Assembly (NCBI GenBank): GCA_029747015.1
Contig: JAKOGI010000534.1
Coordinates: 62,001-126,000 of the forward strand
Source: Carnegiea gigantea
Lineage: Eukaryota > Streptophyta > Magnoliopsida > Caryophyllales > Cactaceae
Direction of reading: 5' to 3'
DNA: 64,000 nt
Position numbers and translations under genes: made by a program. Each line of letters opens with the position of its first letter. Within the stretch, counting starts at the first letter, position 1. Of this stretch, positions 23,778 through 35,248 are shown piece by piece. The notes beneath the pieces are model-generated. The model was not told the origin of the DNA. It made no database searches and saw only the letters and a program-made list of their open reading frames with translations.

Positions 23778-24397
23778 TGTTGGGTTTTGTGGCCCAAAAT
23801 CTCGAGTATCGGCACGGTAGGACCGTGCCACACAGGACATGAGCGTGTCAAGACGAAGAACGTCCAGTCGAAGAGGATAGAAAAACGGCACGGGGGTGCC
23901 GTCCACGTGGCACGGGGTGACCGTGCCACGTGGCTCGGTCGTGCCCTGTGTGTCTACGCTGCCCCTCGCGGAAGACGGTTAGAGTTCTATTCAAGGGGGA
24001 ATTCTATCTGGCGGCTAGGGTTGCAAGTTAGGGGGGAAAACCCTACTTTTGAGACCCTATATAAAGAGGGTCAAGCCTAGGATCTAAATATCTCCAGTAC
24101 TCATAAACACATTGAGAGGTAAAAATAGTTTGGGAGAGATTACAATAGAGAGAGATTGTAAGTCTGCTCTTAGATCGAATCACTGAGGTGATTGTGATCG
24201 TGGTGTACTTTCCTACTCATAGTGGATTGTTTTGGTGCTGTCACCGTCCGTGGTTTTTCCCACATTGGGTTTTCCACGTTAAATTCCTGTGTTCTTATTC
24301 TCTTCCTATTATTCTGTTGTTTTGTTGATTGAATTTCTGATTTTCTATTGCATCCTATCGCTTCCGCTATATTGTTGCTCTAATATTATTCCTAACA
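23778..24397 (+). repeat. 5' LTR of TR-GAG element
   Basis: It contains a TATA box (TATATAAA, 24058-24065) and a GC-rich block with a perfect 13-bp inverted repeat (23903-23933). Confidence 0.9.
24058..24065 (+). promoter_or_regulatory. TATA box of TR-GAG 5' LTR
   Basis: TATATAAA followed by AGAGGGTC, repeated at the same LTR position in the 3' LTR (about 26116). It probably directs the element transcript. Confidence 0.65.
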
Positions 24398-24399
24398 AG

Positions 24400-24411
24400 T
24401 GGTATCAGAGC
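24400..24411 (+). other. primer binding site (tRNA-Met type)
   Basis: TGGTATCAGAGC is complementary to the 3' end of plant initiator tRNA-Met and lies 2 bp inside the 5' LTR. Confidence 0.9.
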
Positions 24412-24423
24412 TTTGGTTATAGG

Positions 24424-25756
24424 ATGTCTTCTATCATGAGGGTAGATATTCAGAAATTCGATGGGAGATTAGTTTTAATCTCTGGAAGGTGCAGATGAGA
24501 GCAGTTCTCATTCAGCACGGGTTGTGGAAGGTTCTGAAGGGACCTCACGTAAAACCTGAGAAGAACAATGGGCTGAAGAATAGAAGAAGCGGCGTGGGTC
24601 GCTGACGGAGGACGAATGGGAGGAACTGGAGCTGAAAGCGGTTTCAGCCATACAGTTGTACTTGGCACCACATGTCCTGCGAGAGGTGCTTGATAAGACA
24701 ACTGCGGTGGATCTTTGGGCTCGACTGGAGGAACTCTACATGACGAAGAGTCTCGCCAATAAGATCCGTTTGAAGGAAAGGTTGTATACCTTTCGTATGG
24801 CTGAAGGTACCCCTGTTCAAAAACATTTGAATGAGTTTAACTCTATTCTTGTTGACTTGGAGAGTCTAGATGTGAAAATTGAGGATGAAGATAAGGCTAT
24901 TTTGCTTGTTGTATCGTTACCCCCTTCTTATAAACACTTTAAGGAGATTATGCTATATAGTAATTCTAATACTATATCGTTTGAAGATGTTAAGTCAAAC
25001 CGATTGTCTAAGGAGAAGTTTGATCTTGACATTCATGCTAATTATGCTGAGGGATTAGCAGTAACGGGTACAACAATTGAAAAGAGGAACGGTAATAGGA
25101 GTAAGAACCGTTCTAAGTCTAAAAATCCTCATGCTGGTAAGACCTGCAATTACTGTGGTAAATTGGGTCATATTATTGCTAACTGCTGGAAACTGCAAAA
25201 GAAGAAGGAGAAAGAGGAAGATAATTCTCAGGAGCCTGCTGAAACTTCGTTTGCTGAATCTGATTCTGATGGTGATGTTCTATTTGCTACCTCTACTGAA
25301 GAGGGGTGCGATTCTGATTGGATTCTTGATTCTGGGTGTACTTATCATATGTGTCCTCACAAGGATTGGTTTTCAACATATGATCTAGTTGACTCAACTG
25401 TTGTTCACATGGGCAATAATGCCCAATGTAATGTAACTGGAATCGGTACTGTTAAAATCAAGACCCATGATGGTGTTGTCAGGACTTTATCGAATGTTCG
25501 TCACGTTCCTGACTTGAAGCGTAACCTCATCTCGTTGGGCACCCTTGAATCCAAAGGGTGCAAATATTCAGCTGAAGGTGGAGTTCTGAAGGTCTCAAAG
25601 GGCAGTAGGATTCTGCTGAAGGGTTTGAGGCAAGGAGGCTTCTATGTCTTGCAGGCATCTACTGTCACAGGTTATATGAAGGAAAGTTCATATAAGTCAT
25701 CTCCCAGAGCTAAGTTTAAGCATTGCTTGGACTTAGTTGGCATTCGCAGTATTTGA
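24424..25756 (+). pseudogene. copia gag-protease of TR-GAG (copy A), frameshifted
   Basis: It starts MSSIMRVDIQKFDG. Compared with the copy-B version, a single G is missing in the GATGGG(G)AGATTAG string near 24461, and further bases are missing near 24560-24600. The frame is restored from 24656. Domains in order are a copia gag (UBN2-like) region to about 25060, a basic linker, a zinc knuckle CNYCGKLGHIIANCWK at about 25145-25190, an acidic stretch and a retropepsin region with the WILDSGCTYHMCPH active-site motif at about 25318. The chain ends at TGA near 25756. Gag packages RNA and the protease matures it in cytoplasmic particles. Integrase and polymerase never follow. Confidence 0.85.
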
Positions 25757-25856
25757 GCGCCCTTCGGGGCATTGCCCCATAGGGGGCATCACCCTTTGGG
25801 GTGAGACGACGGCGACGGAAAGTTGAAGATTGGATATTTTGGTCCAAGGTGGAGAT

Positions 25857-26456
25857 TGTTGGGTTTTGTGGCCCAAAATCTCGAGTATCGGCATGGTGGG
25901 ACCGTGCTACACAGGACACGAGCGTGTTAAGATGAAGAACGTCCAGTCGAAGAGGACAGAAAAACGGCACGGGGGTGCCGTGCCATGTGGCACGGTCGTG
26001 CCCTGTGTGTTTACGCCGCCTCTCTCGGAAGGCGGTTAGAGTTCTGTTCAAGGGGGGAATTCTACCTGACGGCTAGGGTTGCAAGTTAGGGGGGAAAACC
26101 CTACTTTTGAGACCCTATATAAAGAGGGTCAAACCTAGGATCTAAATATCTCCAGTACTCATAAACACATTGAGAGGTAAAAGTAGTTTGGGAGATATTA
26201 CAATAAAGAGAGATTGTAAGTCTGCTCTTAGATCGAATCACTGAGGTGATTGTGATCGTGGTGTACTTTCCTGCTCATAGTGGATTGTTTTGGTGCTGTC
26301 ACCGTCCGTGGTTTTTCCTACATTGGGTTTTCCACGTTAAATTCCTGTGTTCTTGTTCTCTTCCTATTATTCTGTTGTTTTGTTGATTGAATTTCTGATT
26401 TTCTATTGCATCATATCGCTTCCGCTATTATTGTTGCTCTAATATTATTCCTAACA
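25857..26456 (+). repeat. 3' LTR of TR-GAG element
   Basis: Nearly identical to 23778-24397, but shorter in the GC-rich palindrome block (about 25965-26010), where one hairpin arm is missing. Confidence 0.9.
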
Positions 26457-26573
26457 GCTGCAAAGACAACATATTTGTTTGCAAAGGACGAAGACGATGC
26501 TTATCTACAAACAGGCACAATACTTATTTGGAAACAACCAAATAAATACTCATGGATGTCTACAAACAAACTA

Positions 26574-26800
26574 TGACCCTGTCCGGCAAAATTAGGTTCT
26601 ATTCGGTAAAAGTAGCATTTTGAGTGCTAGATAGCATTTTAAGTAGCGGACAGCTATTTAAGTAGTGGATAGCAGTTTTATTTTAGTAGATAGCTGATAG
26701 TTATTTAACTAGCTATTTAAAAAGAATGTGTTCGGTTAAATTAACTGTTGGATTAGCTCGTAAAAATAAACTGATTAAAACAAACGTAATTCTTAATTTT
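26574..26800. mobile_element. hAT-like MITE fragment (copy A)
   Basis: CCCTGTCCGGCAAAATTAGG is followed by repeated GATAGCATTTTAAGTAGCGG and TTAGCTGATAG-like motifs. These are characteristic of an abundant plant hAT-type MITE with TGTTCGGCAAAA ends. The copy-B equivalent is at 48508-48735 and a related piece lies at 53090-53480. Its other terminus was not identified. Confidence 0.4.
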
Positions 26801-26803
26801 TGC

Positions 26804-26837
<34 letters not shown>

Positions 26838-26843
26838 ATTATT
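26804..26843. repeat. (ATT)n microsatellite
   Basis: About 13 TTA units. The copy-B locus at 48737-48889 is far longer and is made of alternating TTG and TTA blocks. Confidence 0.9.
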
Positions 26844-27380
26844 AATGCTCAGCAACCCCATAACAAACCAACAATCCAAAATTGAGATCTTTGATTACCA
26901 TCAGACCTAAAGACACGAATTTGGGACCTACGGCATGTGCAATCTATATTCAAGACATTACATTTCCACTCATCTGAGAATTGGATGCCAAAACCCATAT
27001 GTAATTTACACCAACCAAAACTCAAGTACTAGAAATAAGAGCGCGCAGCAACAACAACAAAGACAAAGGCACAAAGATGATGCCTGAAGTTGGTGTGTTT
27101 GGTTCTCTGGTTGACGTTTTTGTTTTGTGTTCTCATTTATTTGCCCTCTGTGTTGTGCCTACAAGCACCATCAATCGGGGGGAAAAAAAGAATGACAAAA
27201 GTGCATAGAAATGTTGAATGAACAATAAAATCCCACTGCATTTAATAAAAAATCATCAAATCTAATATCAAATCAATGAAAATTGAGTAAATTGACTTAA
27301 ACTTAGAAATAGATAAAGAAAAAGGAATTTTAACTCTTGTTCTGTTTCTTGAGTTGCTGCAATGACGCATGAGGGAGATC

Positions 27381-27402
27381 GGGGGGGGGGGGGGGGGGGG
27401 GG
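27381..27402. repeat. poly-G tract
   Basis: 22 G bases, then AGGGGGG. Copy B has only six G at the same place. Confidence 0.9.
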
Positions 27403-27544
27403 AGGGGGGAACAGTGAGAGACGAGGGGCTGGGGTTGTGGCAAGAAAGATATCAGTCTTTTATACTAGGGATATCAGCTGTAATAAGTAAATAAAAGTTA
27501 GGGGTATTATAGGAATATAAAAAGTAAAACTCTACTTCCAAGCC

Positions 27545-29348
27545 TCAAATAGTAACCTTTGTAACGTTTCCAGAGGTGGACAGCTGTGGCATGTGCTTCA
27601 GTTTGAACACAGGGGCATGTCCCAGTCTATGATGCCACAAGGTGTACTCATCAATAGACTCCCTGCTATTATTGAGATGACTTGCTCTATGCTCATTCTT
27701 CAAACAGATCTCTTCTTCTGGTTCCTTAAACTTTTGCTCTCCTATGCTAATTTCTTGCAACATCCTCTGTTGATCTTTGAGTGATACATTAGCAAAGTAA
27801 TAGAGGCCATCGTGTTCTCTACCAACTCCCTTTAGTGTCTTTGCATGTAAGTCTTACACAATGCAGAACTTAGGGTAGAACGTCACCAAACAGTTATTGT
27901 CTGACACCAGTTTTGAGACAGACATGAGTATGAACTTAAATGAGGGTACATATATAGTGCATGTCCTAGTTTCAACCCTGTTTGGAGTTGAATACTGCAT
28001 TGATGAGTGATCTTAGCATTGGCACCTTTTGGCATATTGATATGACCACTAGTCTTCCTGATTGCCACATGTTTTATACCTTCAACATGAGGTGTTGTGT
28101 GATCAGTGGCTACAGTAGCAACAATCCACTCTGAAGTAGAAATTGCTCAGCAAGAATAGAACACATCACCGGAAAATGAGTGATGTAGCTCATCATTTTT
28201 TGTTGATGTTTTCCAGATTGGGGAATCAGTTTCAACAGCTGTTCAATGTGGTGTGAAGTGAGACCAAATATTTTTTCATGCTGCTCCCCATCACGATGTG
28301 CTTAAGCTGTAGCTACAGTCTTTGAACCGATTACAGCTACATTTTCTTTCCCTCCAACATTCTTCAATGACCTTGGTCCTTTCTTCTGAGGTAGCTTTTT
28401 AGACCTAGGATGCTAATTTTCCTTTGAATGACCTCTCTTTCCACACATAGTACACTGTATAACACCTTTATCTTCTCCACCTCTGCTATACAGTGTTGAA
28501 GCTTCATACTGAGTATGTTTCCCCATCTCAAGCACTTCTCTCCGTAAGTCTTCCTGCTGGTATCATTCCATAAGTAGTTTCCACAAATGGTAGTGGATTC
28601 ATAATCAGCATCTGACTCCTCAGAGTTTGATACTTCCCATCCAAACCATTTAGGAATTGAAACATTTTCAATTCCTCCTGTTGTTTTAGTAAGGCATTAA
28701 GGAGTCTAGTAACATCTTCAGCTCCAGTTGTGATTCTAGGCAATTCATTCATTGCATCAAGCTCCTCCCATATTCCTCTCAGCATAGCATAATACTTATA
28801 GAAAGACCATCTTATTTAAACGAATACAAATCCTTGATGAGTTTGTACTTGCGAGATCCTTGACTAAGAGAGAATCTCCTTTGGAAATGATTCCAAACAG
28901 CACTAGCAGACTGTATATACAAAATTGACCTAGCTATTGAACCTGAAACATTGTTTGATATCCATGAGATCATCAAATTGTTGCATGTCTCCCACTGTGC
29001 AGTTTTGATTGGATCATCATCTGGCTTGTTTAATGTTACTAAAATAAACACTAGTTTGTGCTTAGTTGAGAGACCAATCTTCATTCCTCTTCGCCATATC
29101 TGGTAGTTCAGAGCTCCAGTCAGCTTCTCCCCAACACTCAGAGGTCTAGGACCATTAGATGGATGAATGAAGAGAGGATTCTGAAGATTTGCATAATTCA
29201 CTCTACCTCTGCTGGCCAATTTTGTCGTTTTCAACCTCAGATCATTGCAAATAAGGATCTCAATTGAATTCTTCTTGCTGAACCTTTGCATCTCAATTGA
29301 ATTCTTCTTGCTGAAGCTTGATTGATTGGTGAAAAACAAACCAATCAA
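27545..29348 (-). pseudogene. copia gag-protease remnant (copy A)
   Basis: The minus-strand order is gag (29348-28812, with the LNKPDDDPIKTAQWETCNNL segment typical of plant copia Retrotran_gag_3/UBN2), more gag (28785-28528), a zinc knuckle start CTMCGKRGHSKEN at about 28455-28420, a decayed protease (about 28130-27880) and a GAG-pre-integrase motif LWHHRLGH at about 27655. The second half of the knuckle and the linker, kept in copy B, are deleted here. Integrase and reverse transcriptase are missing. The 5' LTR is lost because copy A ends at 29377. The copy-B counterpart is 50944-52564. Confidence 0.75.
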
Positions 29349-29377
29349 CCGAAGATGAAAGGAAAAATTGACTCAGA

Positions 29378-30923
29378 GAAATATTTTCTGCAATATTTGG
29401 TTCATAATCTGAGTGTTTTAGTAATTTTTCTAGGTTTATCATACTTAGAAATATTTTTCCATCATTTTATATTTTATTTTTCTGAATTATATTTTCTGTT
29501 TTGGGTTTTTCTTTGATTTTTGCACTGTCTTCTGATTTTATTGGTTACAGGATTATAATCTGATTTTTTTACCATTTTAGGAGCATATTTAGATTCAGAA
29601 CATTAAATAATTTGAGTAGTAGTTTTCCAAATTTTTCGTAGCTTAATTTGGATTTACATAAATTAATTTGGTAAAATGCGAACTAGATATTAGGTAAATA
29701 TAAAAATTTATCTCTCTCTCCATGAATCGACCCTTACTTGTGCTATATTACTTGCTAAATTTAGAGTAGGGAAATTTTTCATTTGTTTAGTGGTACGATA
29801 AAGCCTCTAATAAATTTTGGCACCATTGCTGGGGAGAGATTTGTTTGCTTTTTTCTTTCAATTTTACTAAATTGGTTGATTTATTCTAACATTTAGATTT
29901 TCTTTTTTTTTTTTTCCAGCTTGTTAGTTAATGAAAGTTACACGTAGTAGGAAAGTAGGACCAAACAAAGAAGAGCTACCACTAGAAGACCAAATAGTAA
30001 GCAATACAGAAAGTGCAAATTCTGCAAGTCTTTCTGATAGTTCAGTACTTTCTATCGATAAAATGGCTAATAATGCTACTTTGCGTGAGTTTCCTGCTCC
30101 TGACTTGACTATACAACACTTATCAATCACATGTCCTACCTTAGATAGACCTTTAAAACTGAATTCTGAGTTTTTGAATTTATTGCGTAAATTTCATAGA
30201 TTGCTTGGTGAGGACCCATATAAATTTATTAATGAATTCATTATTACCTGTTCCACCATACAACTTGGGAGGATTCCTGATGACCAGATTAGACTGAGGG
30301 CATTTCCTTTTGCACTTTAGGATAGGGCTAAAAACTGGTTATATTATCTTTCCCTCCATCATTTACTACTTGGACTGAAGTCCATAAAGCTTTTTTGGAA
30401 AAGTTCTTTCCTGCGTCTAGGATAAGGTCAATTAGAAAAGAGATTTGTGGAATGAAAAAAACGAATGGGGAGTCTTTGTATGAATATTAGGAACACTTTA
30501 ATAGGTTGTGTGCTAGTTGTCCTCAACCCCAAATCACTGATCAATTATTAATCCAATATTTTTATGAAGGACTTTTACCATCTGACAGGAGTATAGTCAA
30601 TGCTGCAAGTGGGGGGCGTTCGTGAACAAAACTCCAGCTGAGGCTAGGGAGTTAATTAACAACATGACCCAAAACACTCAACAATTTGGGACTAGGGAAA
30701 ACCAACTTAGGAGAGTTAATGAAATTTCACATGGATCGTCTGTCGAGACTCAGTTGTCTCAAATTACTAATGTGCTAAACAAGTTAGGTACTGATGGGGT
30801 TCAATCTACTGTTACTTATAATATTTGCTGCTTAGAAAGTTATATTTCTGATGCTTGTCCTAATTTGTAAGGGGGAAATGTTAATGCTGTGTTTCCTACT
30901 CAGAGGCAAAGAAGATACCTACT
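29378..30923 (+). mobile_element. Athila-like gypsy fragment (LTR end, primer site, gag)
   Basis: It consists of an AT-rich LTR-like part (29378-29815), a primer-site-like TTTTGGCACCATTGCTGGGG (29816-29835) resembling the Athila TGGCGCCGTTGCCGGGGA, and then gag. It ends abruptly where duplication copy B starts. The 3' LTR and pol are absent. Its position between the end of copy A and the start of copy B suggests it marks a recombination junction. Confidence 0.65.
29931..30870 (+). pseudogene. Athila-type gag, broken
   Basis: It starts MKVTRSRKVG. The first 129 residues are open and contain LREFPAPDL, FLNLLRKFHRLLGEDPYKF and IRLRAFPFAL, all matching the conserved Athila gag layout (FHGLxGEDPxKHLxEF ... 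QIxLRxFPFSL). A stop follows at about 30318. Pieces resembling the next conserved part (WLYYL, KTPAEARELI near 30625) continue in other frames to about 30870. There is no protease or polymerase. It would encode a particle protein; this copy is dead. Confidence 0.75.
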
Positions 30924-31735
30924 CAGTGCTGTGTTTGTTTAGAGGAGATGCCAATGCTTTTTGGCATGAAGCTGTTGGGACAAATTACATAACATTTACT
31001 GATACAGAACAGGCACACCCTAGTGTACTGTATACACAAATGAGTTGAAGTGCTTGTTACAGTGAAGGACATAGACGGCGTAGATCCCCCCCAAAAAAAA
31101 AGATACCTATGGACTAATAATTTTGTATGAGAGAGACAACAAGAAGGTAAAAAAACTTATGAACTTTTAGCAAATTATAATCAATGGCCTACTTGCACAT
31201 TATCCATCACTTATGATATTAAAATAACAGTAATTAATCTATTGAGGTTGGATCTTCATATTTCTTCTCTACTTTCACTTTTTGCCATTTGAAATCATAG
31301 ATTTCACTTTTGCGTTGCTTCATGTAAGGCGACTTTGCTTTTCCACAGGGGGAATGACACCTATATGGAATGTGGCCATGCTTTTGCTTAAACATAGCTC
31401 AAAAATCACTGGGGGCGCATGTCCCGGTGCCCAAACACTAGATTTGATGCTGCATAAGAAAAACATCTCGGCTATAGCATTGTGGTTTAACTTCACGTGT
31501 GTACAACTGCATGTATATTAAACTCTAGAATAACTCGATCTAGATTAAAAATGACTGTCAACTGCCAAGAAATTTAAATTCTTTTAGCACTCCATTTTTC
31601 ATGGGACATGAAGCAATACAACTTATCTTTGTTATTATATTGCTCGTTGGAAAATTTTAATTATTTTATCATCGAAACGGTTTTGTCAACAAAATGAAAT
31701 CAATATATAACAATAGCAGAATTAATTTTTCTTAA

Positions 31736-32138
31736 GGCTCCGTTTGGTCCTTAGAAAATTTGGTTGAAAGAAAAGTTGAAGGAAAAAAAATGTGAAGGAA
31801 AAAAGTAGAGAGAAAGTGAGTTTTTTTCTCTTATTTGAATTGAGGAAAAAATATAAGAATTTGCATAAAAAATTTGAATGTTAATGAATTACTTGAATCA
31901 TATGGATACCATATAAGGACTGCGAGGTTGGAGAAGGTTGGGAATTCTTTAGAGAACTTTTACCAACTTTTCTCGCAATTTTATAAGGAAAATGTTATTA
32001 CTTGTTTCTAACAATTTTTTCATCTAATTTTCCTTCATTTTTTTCTCTATAATTTTATCTAAACTAAACACCAAAAAAAAAGGTTACTTTCCCAAAATTT
32101 AAACTTTTCACCAGATTTTTCAAGATCCAAACGGAGCC
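31736..32138. mobile_element. Harbinger-type MITE with GGCTCCGTTTGG ends
   Basis: The left end GGCTCCGTTTGGTCCTTAG is the inverse of the right end AAGATCCAAACGGAGCC. TAA flanks both sides (31733-31735 and 32139-32141). Copy A keeps only the central part (about 16682-16850), showing that the MITE predates the duplication and was truncated there. Confidence 0.75.
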
Positions 32139-32185
32139 TAAAAGATCGTCAAATCTCATCTAACACTATCGCGACTTGTTAACAC

Positions 32186-32915
32186 TAGGGTTGAGTAGAA
32201 CCGAGCACCTGGTCCATTTTCATGGAACTGATCCCGGTCCCGGTCTCGGTCCTGATCCCAGTTGAAACCGGATCCAGGATTTTTTGAACCGGTCCCGGTC
32301 CTGATCCCAGTTGGAACCGGATCCAGGATTTTTTGAACCGGTCCCAGAATCAATTGGGACCGGATTCAGAACCGGGTACCCGATTCCTAATTTTTTTTCT
32401 ATTTTGTTTTATTTCATTTTATTTAAATTTTTCGCTTGTGGTTGTAACTTTATGGGAGAACCAATACATCCAACAAGCTAGCTAATCGATTGTTCAAAAT
32501 TAAATTTAATAGAGTGGTAGCTAGATATTTTCCATGCATTAAAGTCCAATTGGTGAGCTAATAAATAACACTTTATTTCATCCAAGTATAAAAAATACCA
32601 TCTTCTCATAGTATTATACATTAACAAAAAGATTTAGTAATATCAATGTATAGTCAGAAATTATAGCGGCATCGGAAGAGCAACACATGATGTCAACGGG
32701 TAATCAGGTAACTTAGACTTTTTTTTTAAAAAAACTAATTGGACAGGGTAACCATATAACAGATCCGGTTCTGGTTCCAAGTTTTCAGAACTCAACTCCA
32801 AACCCGGTCGGTTTCAGAATTTCGAAACCAATCCTGTACCGAATTCAACTGGGTTCGGGTATGAATCCGACAAGTCCGCACCGCATCCTGGTACCTGGTT
32901 TTTTTGCACACCCCA
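32186..32915. mobile_element. hAT-like non-autonomous element with 8-bp target duplication
   Basis: The ends are TAGGGTTGAGTAGAACCGAG and, inverted from the right, TGGGGTGTGCAAAAAAACCA. The flanking 8-mers GTTAACAC (32178-32185) and GTTGACAC (32916-32923) differ by one base, which fits hAT. The interior has a 49-bp tandem duplication (32251-32345) rich in GGTCCCGGT and GAACCGG and no ORF. It is absent from copy A, where this region is also partly deleted. Confidence 0.65.
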
Positions 32916-33160
32916 GTTGACACCACAAATTGATATTTATGAGAAAATAAACTTATATTCTTGAGATAGTGAGGGTCTATGAGAGGGAATAAGGGTGGGA
33001 CCACGTTTGGTGTATCTTTTTCATTCTGCGCAAATTGAAGAAAAGGCAGATTGTACGTCCCTCAAATAGAAAGGCGAAACATCATTCTCCAACAGGAACG
33101 ATGACGATAAGACGCTGTTGTATTAAAGAGGGCCAACCAAACAAGGCCTCCAACTATAAC

Positions 33161-33776
33161 TGTTAGGAATTAATATCAAAGTAACAATATAGCGGAAGCG
33201 ATAGGATGAATTAGAAATTCAGAAATCAAGTGAATAACAGAAAACAAAAATAAGAAGACAAGAGATTTAACATGGAAAACCCAAATCGGGAAAAACCACG
33301 GACGGCGACAGCACACCGACAAATTTCACTATGAGCAGAGTAGTACACCAAAATCACTTCAGTGATTAAGAGCAGAATTACAATACTCTCAATTGTATTC
33401 TCTCACAAATAACCTCACTCTTTCAATGTGTTTTCTATACTGGAGTTCTGGAGATCAGGAGTTATTTAGATCCTAGGCTTGACCCCCTTTATATAGGGTC
33501 TAAACAGTAGGGGTTTTCCCTTTAAAGTAGAACCCTAGCCGCCAGGAGGAATCCCCCTCGAAGACAGAAACCCTAGCCGCCATCCGAAAGAGGCGGCGAA
33601 AAGACACGTGGTACGACCGTGCCACGTGGCACGGTCACCCAGTGCCACATGGCACGGCACCCCCGTGCCAATTTTCTGCCTCCCTCGGCTTGGTGCTCCT
33701 TCGTCATGGCACGTCCGTGTTCGCGCAGCGTCGTCCCACCGTACCGGTACTTGAATTTTGGGCCATAAAACCCAAC
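33161..33776 (-). repeat. 3' LTR of chimeric TR-GAG
   Basis: Plus strand reads TGTTAGGAATTAATATC to GGGCCATAAAACCCAACA. It is homologous to the LTRs at 23778-24397. The polypurine tract complement ATCTCCACCTTGG adjoins it. Confidence 0.85.
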
Positions 33777-33879
33777 AATCTCCACCTTGGACCAAAATCT
33801 TCAATGTTCAACTTTCCGTCGCCGTCGTCTCACCCCAAAGGGTGATGCCCCCTATGGGGCTATGCCCCGCAGGGCCCTC

Positions 33880-35221
33880 AAAAACTGCGAATACCAACTG
33901 AGTTCAAGCAATGCTTGAACTTAGCTCTAGGAGATGATTTATATGAACTTTCCTTCATATAACCTGTCACAGTAGATGCCTGCAAGACATAGAGGCCTCC
34001 TTGCCTCAAACCCTTCAGCAGAATCCTACTGCCCTTTGAGACCTTCAGAACTCCACCTTCAGCTGAATATTTGCACCCTTTGGATTCAAGGGTGCCCAAC
34101 GAGATGAGGTTACGCTTCAAGTCAGGAACATGACGAACATTCGATAAGGTCCTGACAACACCATCATGAGTCTTGATTTTAACAGTACCAATTCCAGTTA
34201 CATTACATTAGGCATTATTGCCCATGTGAACGACAGATGAATCAACTGGATCATATGTTGAAAACCAGTCCTTGTGAGGACACATATAATAGGTACACCC
34301 AGAATCAAGAATCCAATCAAAATCACTCCCCCCTTCAGTAGAGGTAGCAAACAGAACGTCCCCATCAGAATCAGATTCAGCAAATGAAGTTTCAGCAGGC
34401 TCCTGAGAATTATCTTCCTCTTTCTCTTTCTTCTTTTGCAGTTTCCAGCAGTTAGCAATAATATGACCCAATTTACCACAGTAATTGCAGGTCTTACCAG
34501 CATGAGGATTTTTAGACTTAGAACGGTTCTTACTCCTATTACCGTTCCCCTTTTCAGTTGTTGTACCCCTTACTGCTAATCCCTCAGCAGAATCAGCATG
34601 AATGTCAAGATCAAACTTCTCCTTAGACAACAGATTTGACTTAACATCTTCAAACGATATAGTATTAGAATTACTATATAGCATAATCTCCTTAAAGTGT
34701 TTATAAGAAGGGGGTAACGACACAACAAGCAAAATAGCCTTATCCTCATCCTCAACTTTCACATCTAGACTCTCCAAGTCAACAAGAATAGAGTTAAACT
34801 CATTCAAATGTTTTTGAATAGGGGTACCTTCAGCCATACGAAAGGTATACAACCTTTCCTTCAAACGGATCTTGTTGGCGAGACTCTTCGTCATGTAGAG
34901 TTCCTCCAACCGAGCCCAAAGATCCACCGCAGTTGTCTTATCAAGCACCTTTCGCAGGACATGTGGTGCTAAGCACAACTGTATGGCTGAAACCGCCTTC
35001 AACTCCAGTTCCTCCCATTCGTCCTCCGTCAACAACCCACGTCTCTTCTTTACATCTTCAGCCCACTGTTCTTCTGTCATCTTCTCAGGTTTCACGTGAG
35101 GTCCCTTCAGAACCTTCCACAACCCGTGCTGAATGAGAACTGCTCTCATCTGCACCTTCCAGAGATTAAAACTAATCTCCCCATCGAATTTCTGAATATC
35201 TACCCTCATGATTGAAGACAT
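33880..35221 (-). pseudogene. copia gag-protease of TR-GAG (copy B), one nonsense codon
   Basis: It starts at MSSIMRVDIQKFDG (ATG 35221). The frame is open for 338 codons with a complete gag core, a zinc knuckle (CNYCGKLGHIIANCWK, about 34495-34445) and the protease motif WILDSGCTYYMCPH. It then meets TAA at 34210-34208, where copy A has CAA. Beyond this codon the frame runs on through the MKRNLISLGTLESK segment to about 33880. Apart from the stop it is collinear with copy A and has none of its frameshifts. It is the better guide to the family's protein. No integrase or polymerase follows. Confidence 0.85.
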
Positions 35222-35248
35222 CCTATAACCAAAACTCTGATACCACTT

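Larger units (their letters stand above)
23778..26456 (+). mobile_element. gag-only copia retrotransposon (TR-GAG type), complete
   Basis: Two nearly identical 0.6-kb LTRs (23778-24397 and 25857-26456) begin TGTTGGG and end CCTAACA. They enclose a primer site TGGTATCAGAGC (24400-24411), a gag-protease region and a purine tract CCAAGGTGGAGAT (25844-25856). The exact duplication GCTGC flanks it (23773-23777 and 26457-26461), and copy B keeps the empty site at about 48396. Integrase, reverse transcriptase and RNase H are absent, matching the published TR-GAG class of non-autonomous elements that depend on a partner copia. LTR similarity indicates a fairly recent insertion. Confidence 0.9.
16038..29377 (+). 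repeat. segmental duplication, copy A
   Basis: Collinear, same-orientation similarity to 30924-52600 can be followed through many blocks: 16038-16670 with 30924-31520, 16870-17085 with 32930-33160, 17085-17890 with 36107-36895, 18170-18540 with 38458-38810, 22855-23770 with 39170-40500, 26457-27440 with 48395-49490, and 27440-29377 with 50826-52600. Gaps correspond to elements present in only one copy. The right edge is abrupt: copy A stops matching at about 29377 and an Athila-like fragment begins. Confidence 0.85.
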
